A DNA stretch of 49,116 bases from Bacteroides sp. (lineage in GTDB: Bacteria; Bacteroidota; Bacteroidia; Bacteroidales; Bacteroidaceae): positions 1 through 49,116 of the forward strand of contig NZ_JASLER010000048.1 in the NCBI RefSeq assembly GCF_030151085.1. The letters run 5' to 3'. Below, one piece after another: positions 22,995-30,937 of this stretch. The notes under the pieces are model-generated. The model had not been told where the DNA came from, searched no databases, and saw nothing but the letters and a program-made list of their open reading frames with translations. Within the stretch, counting starts at the first letter, position 1, and each line of letters begins with the position of its first letter. The translations under genes and the position numbers were made by a program.

Positions 22995-24275
22995 ATGATA
23001 TTAATATCGAATCCTGATAAATCGCAATGGGCGGAAATATTGAAACGTCCGGTGATGAATGTTGAGAATTTGTTTGATACAGTGCGGAGTATCATTGACC
23101 GTGTAAAAGCGGAAGGTGACTGGGCTGTTATAGATTATGAAGAAAAGTTTGATAAGGCGGTTTTGACTTCGCTCGCTGTGACGGATGAAGAGCTTGCAGA
23201 AGCGGAAACGTTGGTAAGCGAGGAATTGAAAGCTGCTATTCGTCTGGCAAAACAAAATATAGAGACTTTCCATGCTGCTCAGCGCTTTGAAGGTAAGAAG
23301 GTGGAAACACAACCGGGTGTTACATGTTGGCAGAAAGCGGTTGCCATAGAGAAAGTTGGATTGTATATTCCCGGGGGAACAGCTCCTCTGTTCTCTACTG
23401 TATTGATGTTGGCTGTTCCTGCCAAGATTGCAGGATGCCGGGAAATTGTGCTTTGTACACCTCCGGGAAAAGATGGAAAAGTACATCCTGCCGTGTTGTT
23501 TGCTGCAAAGGTAGCCGGGGTAAACCGTATCTTTAAGGCTGGAGGGGTACAAGCAATTGCGGCTATGGCATACGGAACGGAAAGTGTTCCGAAAGTATAT
23601 AAGATATTTGGTCCGGGTAATCAATATGTAACGGCAGCCAAACAATTGGTGAGTCTGCGTGATGTTGCTATTGATATGCCTGCCGGTCCGTCTGAAGTGG
23701 AAGTGTTGGCAGATGAAACTGCTAATCCGGTATTTGTTGCAGCAGATTTGTTGAGTCAGGCAGAGCATGGAGTAGATAGTCAGGCTATGTTGATTACTAC
23801 GTCAGCCAAATTACAACAAGCGGTTAAAGAAGAGGTAGAACGCCAATTGGCTCTCCTTTCCCGTAAGGAAATAGCTGAAAAATCTCTTGCTAACAGTAAA
23901 TTAATAGTGGTGCGTGATATGGAGGAAGCCATTGAATTGACTAATGCATACGCACCCGAGCACCTGATTGTGGAAACTGCTGATTATATGTCTGTTGCTG
24001 AAAGAGTAGTGAATTCTGGTTCTGTTTTCTTAGGTTCTCTTACGCCGGAAAGTGCTGGGGATTATGCTTCGGGTACAAATCATACATTACCTACGAATGG
24101 TTACGCCAAAGCATATAGTGGTGTTAGTCTTGATAGCTTTATCCGTAAGATAACTTTTCAGGAAATAAAGCCCGAAGGAATAACTACCATCGGTCCTGCC
24201 ATTGAAGTGATGGCTGCCAATGAACATCTGGATGCACATAAAAATGCGGTAACTGTGAGACTAAAAACTTTATAG
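22995..24275 (+). CDS. hisD: histidinol dehydrogenase
   Basis: 426 residues. Zinc enzyme catalysing the last two oxidations from histidinol to histidine with NAD. Conserved elements: VGLYIPGGTAPLFSTVLML (NAD region), FGPGNQYVTAAKQLV, DMPAGPSEVEVLAD, and the zinc-binding LLSQAEHG (Q and H) and APEHL. Fifteen bases after hisG. Confidence 0.97.
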   Translation: MILISNPDKSQWAEILKRPVMNVENLFDTVRSIIDRVKAEGDWAVIDYEEKFDKAVLTSLAVTDEELAEAETLVSEELKAAIRLAKQNIETFHAAQRFEGKKVETQPGVTCWQKAVAIEKVGLYIPGGTAPLFSTVLMLAVPAKIAGCREIVLCTPPGKDGKVHPAVLFAAKVAGVNRIFKAGGVQAIAAMAYGTESVPKVYKIFGPGNQYVTAAKQLVSLRDVAIDMPAGPSEVEVLADETANPVFVAADLLSQAEHGVDSQAMLITTSAKLQQAVKEEVERQLALLSRKEIAEKSLANSKLIVVRDMEEAIELTNAYAPEHLIVETADYMSVAERVVNSGSVFLGSLTPESAGDYASGTNHTLPTNGYAKAYSGVSLDSFIRKITFQEIKPEGITTIGPAIEVMAANEHLDAHKNAVTVRLKTL

Positions 24276-24344
24276 AACACAAATTACGCAGATTACGCAA
24301 ATCTCATTTTAGCTTTGATTTGTGTTATTCGTGTAATTTGCGTT
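24276..24344. repeat. imperfect inverted repeat in the hisD-hisC spacer
   Basis: Arms 24276-24303 (AACACAAATTACGCAGATTA start) and 24317-24344 pair at 22 of 28 positions, with several of the rest G-U type. The left arm itself repeats ATTACGCA twice. Begins immediately after the hisD stop. Confidence 0.7.
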
Positions 24345-24361
24345 CCAAAATCCTTATATAT

Positions 24362-25399
24362 ATGAAAACATTGCAAGAACTTACCCGCTCGAATATAGGA
24401 CGATTGAAACCTTATTCTTCGGCACGTGATGAATATAATGGTGCGGCTGCATCTGTGTTTCTCGATGCAAATGAAAACCCTTATAATTTACCGCACAACC
24501 GTTATCCGGACCCCATGCAGCGGGATTTGAAAAACGAATTATCTAAAATAAAGAAAGTCAATCTTGATAATATCTTTTTAGGTAACGGTAGTGATGAAGC
24601 GATCGATTTAGTTTTTCGTGCTTTCTGTGAACCCCGCATAGATAATGTGGTAGCTATTGATCCTACATACGGTATGTATCAGGTATGTGCAGAAGTGAAC
24701 GACGTGGAGTATCGCAAAGTATTGCTGGACGAAAATTACCAGTTTACAGCAGACAAATTATTAGCAGCAGCAGATGAACATACAAAACTTATCTTTCTTT
24801 GTTCTCCTAATAATCCGACGGGAAATGATCTTCTTCGTAGCGAAATAGAGAAATTGATTCAGAACTTTGAAGGGTTGGTGGTATTGGATGAAGCCTATAA
24901 CGACTTCTCGGAAGCTCCTTCGTTTTTGGAAGAATTAGATAAATATCCTAATCTCATTATATTTCAAACCTTTTCTAAAGCATGGGGATGTGCAGCGATC
25001 CGTTTAGGTATGGCGTTTGCTTCATCTGAAATTATCAGTATTTTCAGTAAGATAAAATACCCGTATAATGTGAACGAATTGACTCAGAAGCAAGCTATGG
25101 AGATGCTTCAACGCTATGATGAAATAGGACGTTGGATAAAAATGTTGAAAGAAGCGCGAGAGAGCTTGGAAGCTGAGTTTGCCAAACTGCCTTGTACTGT
25201 GAAAATATTCCCTTCTGATGCCAATTTCTTCCTGGCGCGTGTGACGGATGCTGTGAAGATTTACAATTATCTGGTAGGTAAAGGGATTATAGTCCGCAAT
25301 CGTAATTCGGTTTCACTATGCGGAAACTGCTTGCGTGTGACGGTTGGAACTGCAGAAGAGAATAAGAAATTGGTAGAAGCACTGAAGAGCTATAAATGA
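24362..25399 (+). CDS. hisC: histidinol-phosphate aminotransferase
   Basis: 345 residues from the ATG at 24362; an in-frame ATG at 24320 lies inside the hairpin spacer and would add residues foreign to the family. PLP-dependent fold type I enzyme making histidinol phosphate from imidazole-acetol phosphate and glutamate. Visible motifs: DANENPYNLP near the N-terminus, GNGSDEAIDL, CSPNNPTGN, VVLDEAYNDF, and the PLP lysine in TFSKAWG. Separated from hisD by 86 bases but surely in the same operon. Confidence 0.96.
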   Translation: MKTLQELTRSNIGRLKPYSSARDEYNGAAASVFLDANENPYNLPHNRYPDPMQRDLKNELSKIKKVNLDNIFLGNGSDEAIDLVFRAFCEPRIDNVVAIDPTYGMYQVCAEVNDVEYRKVLLDENYQFTADKLLAAADEHTKLIFLCSPNNPTGNDLLRSEIEKLIQNFEGLVVLDEAYNDFSEAPSFLEELDKYPNLIIFQTFSKAWGCAAIRLGMAFASSEIISIFSKIKYPYNVNELTQKQAMEMLQRYDEIGRWIKMLKEARESLEAEFAKLPCTVKIFPSDANFFLARVTDAVKIYNYLVGKGIIVRNRNSVSLCGNCLRVTVGTAEENKKLVEALKSYK

Positions 25400-25405
25400 T
25401 TAATT

Positions 25406-26503
25406 ATGAAGAAAGTACTATTTATAGATCGGGACGGTACGTTGGTTATTGAACCACCTATCGATTATCAATTGGATTCTTTAGAGAAACTGGAGTTCTA
25501 TCCTAAAGTGATGCGAAACCTCGGATTTATCCGTAGTAAACTGGATTTTGAATTTGTGATGGTGACTAATCAGGACGGATTGGGTACAGCTTCGTTTCCG
25601 GAAGACACATTTTGGCCTGCGCATAACCTGATGTTGAAAACATTGGAAGGTGAAGGCATTACGTTCGATGAAATCTGCATTGACCGCAGTATGCCCGAGG
25701 ACAATGCGCCAACCCGTAAACCTCGTACGGGTATGCTTACGAAATATCTGAATAATCCGGAATACGACTTGGCAAACAGTTTTGTAATTGGTGATCGCCC
25801 TACGGATGTTGAATTAGCCAAGAATCTAGGATGCCGCGCTATCTTGTTGCAAGATGAATCCGATCTGCCTTGTGCACTCGTCACAACCGACTGGGATAAG
25901 ATAGCAGAATTCCTTTTTGCCGGTGAACGAACAGCTGAAATACGTCGTACAACCAAAGAAACAGATATATATGTGTCGCTCAATTTGGATGGAAATGGAA
26001 ATTGTGATATCCAAACCGGTCTTGGATTTTTCGACCACATGCTGGAACAAATAGGCAAACATGGAGGCTTGGACTTGACTATTCATGTGAAAGGTGATTT
26101 GGAAGTAGATGAACATCATACCATAGAAGATACGGCACTTGCTTTAGGTGAATGTCTTTATCAGGCATTGGGCAACAAAAGGGGCATTGAACGTTATGGT
26201 TATGCTTTGCCTATGGATGATTGTTTGTGCCAGGTATGTCTTGATTTTGGCGGACGTCCTTGGCTGGTGTGGGATGCGGAGTTTAAACGTGAAAAGATAG
26301 GAGAGATGCCTACCGAAATGTTTCTGCATTTCTTTAAATCATTAAGTGATGCCGCAAAGATGAATCTTAATATCAAGGCTGAAGGCCAGAATGAACACCA
26401 TAAAATAGAAGGAATCTTCAAAGCATTGGCAAGAGCATTGAAGATGTCTGTGAAACGGGATATTTATCATTTCGAATTACCCAGCTCAAAAGGAGTGCTA
26501 TAA
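25406..26503 (+). CDS. hisB: bifunctional histidinol-phosphatase / imidazoleglycerol-phosphate dehydratase
   Basis: 365 residues. Residues 1 to about 165 are a HAD phosphatase (FIDRDGTLV with the two catalytic aspartates, VIGDRPTDVELA). Residues about 175-365 are the manganese-dependent dehydratase (DHMLEQIGKHG, DEHHTIEDTALALGE, NEHHKIEGIFKALARALK). The fused form is the same as in enterobacteria and Bacteroides. Six bases after hisC; last gene of hisGDCB here. hisH, A, F and I are not in the window. Confidence 0.97.
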   Translation: MKKVLFIDRDGTLVIEPPIDYQLDSLEKLEFYPKVMRNLGFIRSKLDFEFVMVTNQDGLGTASFPEDTFWPAHNLMLKTLEGEGITFDEICIDRSMPEDNAPTRKPRTGMLTKYLNNPEYDLANSFVIGDRPTDVELAKNLGCRAILLQDESDLPCALVTTDWDKIAEFLFAGERTAEIRRTTKETDIYVSLNLDGNGNCDIQTGLGFFDHMLEQIGKHGGLDLTIHVKGDLEVDEHHTIEDTALALGECLYQALGNKRGIERYGYALPMDDCLCQVCLDFGGRPWLVWDAEFKREKIGEMPTEMFLHFFKSLSDAAKMNLNIKAEGQNEHHKIEGIFKALARALKMSVKRDIYHFELPSSKGVL

Positions 26504-26576
26504 GGTGATAAAGTGGTAAGGTGTTAGGGTAGTAGGGTGATGATACTTTACCACCCTATCACTTTACCACCTTATA
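26499..26576. repeat. 25-bp imperfect inverted repeat at the hisB stop
   Basis: Arms 26499-26523 (TATAAGGTGATAAAGTGGTA start) and 26552-26576 pair at 22 of 25 positions. The hisB stop codon is in the left arm. It may end the his transcript, although no T-run follows. Confidence 0.7.
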
Positions 26577-26598
26577 ATCCTATCCCCTTATCAATATT

Positions 26599-26637
26599 CG
26601 TCCGCAAACGGACATCCCCACTGTCCGAAAATGAACA
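26599..26637 (+). promoter_or_regulatory. two operator-like palindromes upstream of the sigma-54 promoter
   Basis: CGTCCGCAAACGGACA (26599-26614) and TGTCCGAAAATGAACA (26622-26637) both fit TGTCCG-N4-CGGACA, with one and two mismatches, and are 23 bp apart centre to centre. They lie 32-85 bp upstream of the -24/-12 element, where sigma-54 activators bind. The activator gene is two genes downstream (28250). Confidence 0.65.
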
Positions 26638-26667
26638 CATCCCCCTCTCTGATACCATTCCTGCCAC

Positions 26668-26684
26668 TTGGCACGGTCTTTGCT
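26668..26684 (+). promoter_or_regulatory. sigma-54 (-24/-12) promoter
   Basis: TTGGCACGGTCTTTGCT: exact TGGCAC-N5-TTGC with GG and GC ten bases apart, 32 bases before the TolC-family ATG. This is the only perfect RpoN site I found in the window. Confidence 0.85.
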
Positions 26685-26715
26685 TTTCTGTTATGGATAA
26701 ATTTAAAGACCGAAC

Positions 26716-28203
26716 ATGAAAAAGAATATTTTACTTGTAGTTTGCTTTCTAATGCCGTTGGCTGCATCGGCACAAAACGATACCTTGGGGCATGGGCGTA
26801 GCATTACTTTATCGGAAGCTGTTGCATTGGCACGTATTCAGTCTGTGGATGCAGCTGTTGCCTTGAATGAGCTGAAGACCGCTTATTGGGAATATCGTAC
26901 TTTCCGTGCAGATTTATTGCCGGAAGTTAATTTCACTGGTACGCTACCTAACTATAATAAATCATATAGCACCTACCAAAATTCGGATGGTTCTTATAGC
27001 TTTGTTCGAAATAATACTTTGGGATTGTCCGGTCAGCTTTCCGTAGATCAGAACATCTGGATTACGGGAGGTAAATTATCTCTAACTTCTTCGCTGGATT
27101 ATATAAAGCAATTGGGAACCGGAGGTGATAAACAATTTATGTCCGTTCCCGTGAGTCTTGAGTTGACACAACCCATTTTTGGAGTAAACAATTTGAAATG
27201 GAATCGTCGTATAGAGCCTGTTCGTTATGCCGAAGCGAAAGCTGCTTTTATTTCTGCTACTGAAGAAGTGACAATGAAGACTATCACATACTTCTTTCAA
27301 CTATTGCTTGCAAAAGAATCTCTTGCCACTGCACAGCAGAATAAAGGAAATTCTGACCGACTTTATGAAGTAGCTATAGCTAAACGTAAGATGGGGCAGA
27401 TCTCAGAAAATGATTTGCTGCAACTTAAGCTAAATGCTTTGCAAGGTAAAGCTGATGTAACGGAAGCTGAAAGTAATCTGAATGCCAAAATGTTCCAGCT
27501 TCGTTCTTTTCTCGGAGTATCAGAACAAGAAAGTTTGAATCCGGTACCGCCCGCTACCGTACCTGATATTAAAATAGAATACGACCGAGTACTGAATAAA
27601 GCATTGGAGCGTAACTCGTTTGCTCAGAATATTCGCCGCCGCCAATTAGAGGCTGATTACGAAGTAGCTACTGCACGAGGAAATTTGCGTAGCGTTGATC
27701 TTTTTGCCAGCGTAGGTTATACCGGACAAAATCATGAGTTTTCTTCTGCATATAAGGATTTAATGGATAACCAGATTGTACAGGTGGGGGTTAAGATTCC
27801 TATTCTTGATTGGGGAAAACGTCGTGGAAAAGTTCGCGTAGCAAAGAGCAATCGTGAGGTCGCTCTCTCCAAGATTCGCCAGGAGCAAATGGATTTTAGT
27901 CAGAATATCTTCTTGTTAGTAGCCAATTTCAATAATCAGGCTCAGCAACTGGATATTGCAGAAGAAGCGGATGTGATTGCTGAGAAGCGTTACAAAACCA
28001 GTGTAGAAACCTTTATGATTGGCAAAATTAGTACATTGGATTTGAATGATGCACAGAACTCTAAGGATGAGGCTCGTCAGAAACATATCTCCGAACTTTA
28101 TTATTTCTGGTATTATTTCTATCAACTCCGTAGTCTGACACTTTGGGATTTTGAACGAAACGCAGAACTTGAAGCAGATTTTGATGATATCATAAGAGGA
28201 TAA
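26716..28203 (+). CDS. TolC-family outer-membrane efflux protein
   Basis: 495 residues, signal peptide 1-19 (LPLAASAQ). Two repeats of long alpha-helical hairpins with beta strands, as in TolC/OprM: SLELTQPIFGVNNLKWNRRI, EVTMKTITYFFQLLLAKESLATAQQN, VGVKIPILDWGKRRGKVRVAKSNREVALSKIR (split across the second repeat). Forms the outer-membrane channel of a tripartite exporter. Its usual partners (adaptor, pump or ABC permease) are not adjacent. Driven by the sigma-54 promoter at 26668 and followed by a sigma-54 activator and its kinase, so expression is probably signal-induced, likely by envelope stress or an exported compound (inference). Confidence 0.88.
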   Translation: MKKNILLVVCFLMPLAASAQNDTLGHGRSITLSEAVALARIQSVDAAVALNELKTAYWEYRTFRADLLPEVNFTGTLPNYNKSYSTYQNSDGSYSFVRNNTLGLSGQLSVDQNIWITGGKLSLTSSLDYIKQLGTGGDKQFMSVPVSLELTQPIFGVNNLKWNRRIEPVRYAEAKAAFISATEEVTMKTITYFFQLLLAKESLATAQQNKGNSDRLYEVAIAKRKMGQISENDLLQLKLNALQGKADVTEAESNLNAKMFQLRSFLGVSEQESLNPVPPATVPDIKIEYDRVLNKALERNSFAQNIRRRQLEADYEVATARGNLRSVDLFASVGYTGQNHEFSSAYKDLMDNQIVQVGVKIPILDWGKRRGKVRVAKSNREVALSKIRQEQMDFSQNIFLLVANFNNQAQQLDIAEEADVIAEKRYKTSVETFMIGKISTLDLNDAQNSKDEARQKHISELYYFWYYFYQLRSLTLWDFERNAELEADFDDIIRG

Positions 28204-28217
28204 TATATATTTTTCTC

Positions 28218-28225
28218 TATTTTTG
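28218..28225 (+). promoter_or_regulatory. -7 box of the two-component genes
   Basis: TATTTTTG matches TAnnTTTG, 25 bases before the regulator ATG. It would give a basal sigma-70-type transcript of the regulator and kinase independent of the sigma-54 promoter upstream. A TTTGCAG/CTGCAAA inverted repeat (28222-28243) overlaps it. Confidence 0.4.
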
Positions 28226-28249
28226 CAGGAAACAAACTGCAAATTTATT

Positions 28250-29608
28250 ATGATACTGATAATAGACGATGATAGTGCTGTACGTTCTTCATTGAGTTTT
28301 ATGTTGAAACGTGCCGGATATGAAGTTAAAACGGCTCCGGGACCTCGTGAGGCAATGGATATAGTCCGTGCTGAGGCTCCTGCATTGATACTGATGGATA
28401 TGAATTTCACTCTCTCTACTACCGGTGAGGAAGGACTTACTTTGTTGAAGCAAGTAAAGGTGTTCCGTCCTGATGTCCCTGTTATCTTGATGACAGCGTG
28501 GGGAAGTATTCAACTGGCTGTTCAAGGTATGCAAGCTGGTGCATTCGACTTCATCACTAAACCATGGAATAATGCAGCTTTGTTGCAGCGTATTGAAACG
28601 GCTCTTGAATTGACTGCTGCACCTAAAGAAGTTTCCGAGGAACAAAGTAGCACGCTGAATCGTAGCCATATTATCGGCAAATCACAAGGATTGATGGAAG
28701 TACTGAATACAGTAGGCCGTATAGCCCGTACCAATGCTTCCGTACTTATCACTGGCGAAAGTGGAACCGGTAAAGAGTTGATAGCCGAAGCTATACATAT
28801 CAATAGCCAACGATTGAAACAACCTTTTGTTAAAGTTAATTTGGGTGGTATATCACAGAGTTTGTTCGAAAGTGAAATGTTCGGTCATAAAAAAGGTGCA
28901 TTTACCGATGCAAGTGCCGACCGCATAGGACGCTTTGAAATGGCAAATAAAGGTACAATCTTTTTGGATGAAATTGGTGATCTGGATCCTTCTTGCCAAG
29001 TAAAGCTTTTGAGGGTTTTGCAAGATCAGACTTTTGAAGTATTGGGTGATAGTCGTCCCCGTAAAGTAGATGTACGTGTTGTTTCGGCTACCAATGCCGA
29101 CTTGCGTAAGATGGTTTCCGAGCGTACATTCCGCGAAGATCTATTTTACCGTATAAACCTGATAACAGTGAAACTGCCTTCTTTGCGTGAACGTCGTGAG
29201 GATATCCCTTTGTTGGCACGTCATTTTGCCGACCGTCAAGCAGAAGTGAATGGATTGCCTCGTACCGATTTCTCGGCAGATGCCCTGAACTTCCTTTCAC
29301 GTTTACCGTTCCCGGGCAATATACGTGAGTTGAAGAATTTGGTGGAACGTACGATTCTGGTTAGTGGTAAATCTGTGTTGGATGCTACTGATTTCGATGC
29401 TCAATACTTGCGTCACGATGAACCGGTAAAGGCAGCAGAAGGTACTTCATTTGCAGGAATGACTTTGGACGAAATAGAACGCCAAACTATTTTGCAAGCT
29501 TTGGATCAACATAAAGGAAATCTTAGCCAGGTAGCTATATCGTTGGGCATTAGTCGTGCTGCACTTTATCGCCGTTTGGAAAAATATAATATAGTGATTA
29601 ATGATTAG
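28250..29608 (+). CDS. sigma-54-dependent response regulator, NtrC type
   Basis: 452 residues from the ATG at 28250 (a TTG at 28223 lies in the promoter). Receiver domain 1-120 with phospho-acceptor Asp50 and Lys104. AAA+ domain about 140-370: Walker A GESGTGKE at 169-176, Walker B FLDEIGDL at 238-245, and the sigma-54-contacting loop GAFTDA at 216-221, which departs from the canonical GAFTGA. C-terminal Fis-type helix-turn-helix (SQVAISLGISRAALYRRLEK, about 428-447). Expected to bind the TGTCCG-N4-CGGACA sites and activate the TolC gene, and by read-through itself. The kinase gene follows after 5 bases. Confidence 0.93.
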   Translation: MILIIDDDSAVRSSLSFMLKRAGYEVKTAPGPREAMDIVRAEAPALILMDMNFTLSTTGEEGLTLLKQVKVFRPDVPVILMTAWGSIQLAVQGMQAGAFDFITKPWNNAALLQRIETALELTAAPKEVSEEQSSTLNRSHIIGKSQGLMEVLNTVGRIARTNASVLITGESGTGKELIAEAIHINSQRLKQPFVKVNLGGISQSLFESEMFGHKKGAFTDASADRIGRFEMANKGTIFLDEIGDLDPSCQVKLLRVLQDQTFEVLGDSRPRKVDVRVVSATNADLRKMVSERTFREDLFYRINLITVKLPSLRERREDIPLLARHFADRQAEVNGLPRTDFSADALNFLSRLPFPGNIRELKNLVERTILVSGKSVLDATDFDAQYLRHDEPVKAAEGTSFAGMTLDEIERQTILQALDQHKGNLSQVAISLGISRAALYRRLEKYNIVIND

Positions 29609-29613
29609 TCGTC

Positions 29614-30927
29614 GTGCGCATTAAATTCTTCTTTTTTATCCTCGTCCTGTTTCTGCTCGGTTTGAGTGGAGCACTGATTTTTTTAATCGGTGAAAAGCAG
29701 ATTATGCACCTATATATTATAGAGGGGCTTATTCTATTTGTGTTGATCTATTTGACAGTGTTCTATCGTAAGATTGTAAAACCGATGAACACTATTGGTA
29801 GCGGTATGGAATTGTTGCGCGAGCAGGATTTCAGCAGTAGATTGAGTCAGGTAGGGCAGTATGAGGCGGATCGTATAGTGAACATCTTTAACCGCATGAT
29901 GGAGCAGTTAAAGAATGAACGGTTGCGCATGCGCGAGCAGAATCATTTTCTGGATTTATTGATTGAAGCATCGCCTATGGGCGTTGTTATTACAACAATG
30001 GATGGTGTAATTTCGCAGCTGAATCCAATGGCAGTGAAAATGCTGGGTGTCCGTTTGGATGAAGCCATGAATAAACGATTGGAATCGGTAGATTCTCCAT
30101 TGGCAATGGAACTGGCAGAAATTCAAAAAGAAGAAACCTCTGTTGTTCGCTTGAATGATGCCAATATTTATAAATGTACCCACTCCTTTTTTATAGATAG
30201 AGGATTCAAGCATCCTTTCTATTTGATAGAACGTATGACAGAAGAAGTGATGCGTGCGGAAAAGCGTGCGTATGAAAAAGTGATTCGAATGATTGCCCAT
30301 GAAGTGAACAATACAACTGCCGGTATAACTTCGACTTTGGATACTGTAGAACAGGCTCTTTCTACTGAAGATGGAATGGAAGATATTTGCGAGGTAATGC
30401 GCGTTTGTACCGACCGTTGTTTTTCTATGAGCCGATTCATTACTCGCTTTGCCGATGTGGTAAAGATTCCCGAACCAACCTTGGCTCCGGTTCAATTGAA
30501 CAATTTGGTGTCTATGTGCAAGCGTTTTATGGAAGGCATGTGTAATGATCGCAATATCAACTTGCGTCTGGAGTGCGACCCGACTGTAGGAATGGTTCGT
30601 TTGGATGCCCCACTTTTTGAACAAGTACTGGTAAATATCATTAAGAATGCAGCGGAAAGCATAGAAGGTGCTGCTTCGGAATCAGATAAGAGAAGTGAAA
30701 TCATAGTTAGGACCACTGCCCCCGCTTCTATTGAAGTCGTTGACAATGGTCCTGGGATTAGCAAAGAGGCCGAAGCTAAACTCTTCAGCCCCTTCTTTTC
30801 CACCAAACCGAACGGGCAGGGAATCGGCCTGGTGTTTATCCGGGAAGTGCTGAGTCGTCATGGTTGTACTTTCTCCCTGCGTACTTACAACGATGGTTTG
30901 ACTCGCTTCCGCATATTATTTCCTTAG
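29614..30927 (+). CDS. sensor histidine kinase, NtrB class with HAMP and PAS
   Basis: 437 residues starting at GTG, 5 bases after the regulator stop. Two membrane segments (about 5-27 and 35-51) separated by only about seven residues, so there is almost no periplasmic sensor; HAMP about 52-105; PAS about 107-215; phosphorylated His229 in MIAHEVNNTTAG; ATPase domain with N-box NIIKNAAESIE, G1 VVDNGPGI, and G2 NGQGIGLVFIREVLSRHG. The HEVNN type of H-box is that of NtrB-like kinases that pair with sigma-54 activators. The signal must be sensed in or near the membrane or by PAS. Confidence 0.92.
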   Translation: MRIKFFFFILVLFLLGLSGALIFLIGEKQIMHLYIIEGLILFVLIYLTVFYRKIVKPMNTIGSGMELLREQDFSSRLSQVGQYEADRIVNIFNRMMEQLKNERLRMREQNHFLDLLIEASPMGVVITTMDGVISQLNPMAVKMLGVRLDEAMNKRLESVDSPLAMELAEIQKEETSVVRLNDANIYKCTHSFFIDRGFKHPFYLIERMTEEVMRAEKRAYEKVIRMIAHEVNNTTAGITSTLDTVEQALSTEDGMEDICEVMRVCTDRCFSMSRFITRFADVVKIPEPTLAPVQLNNLVSMCKRFMEGMCNDRNINLRLECDPTVGMVRLDAPLFEQVLVNIIKNAAESIEGAASESDKRSEIIVRTTAPASIEVVDNGPGISKEAEAKLFSPFFSTKPNGQGIGLVFIREVLSRHGCTFSLRTYNDGLTRFRILFP

Positions 30928-30937
30928 TGGTTAGTGA

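Noticed and set aside
26537..26719. 60-codon ORF between hisB and the TolC gene, and its antisense partner
   Set aside because: It runs through the hairpin spacer, both operator palindromes and the sigma-54 promoter; no protein-like composition.
29214..29229. TGGCAC...TTGC inside the NtrC-type regulator gene
   Set aside because: Same one-base spacing error and internal to a conserved coding region.
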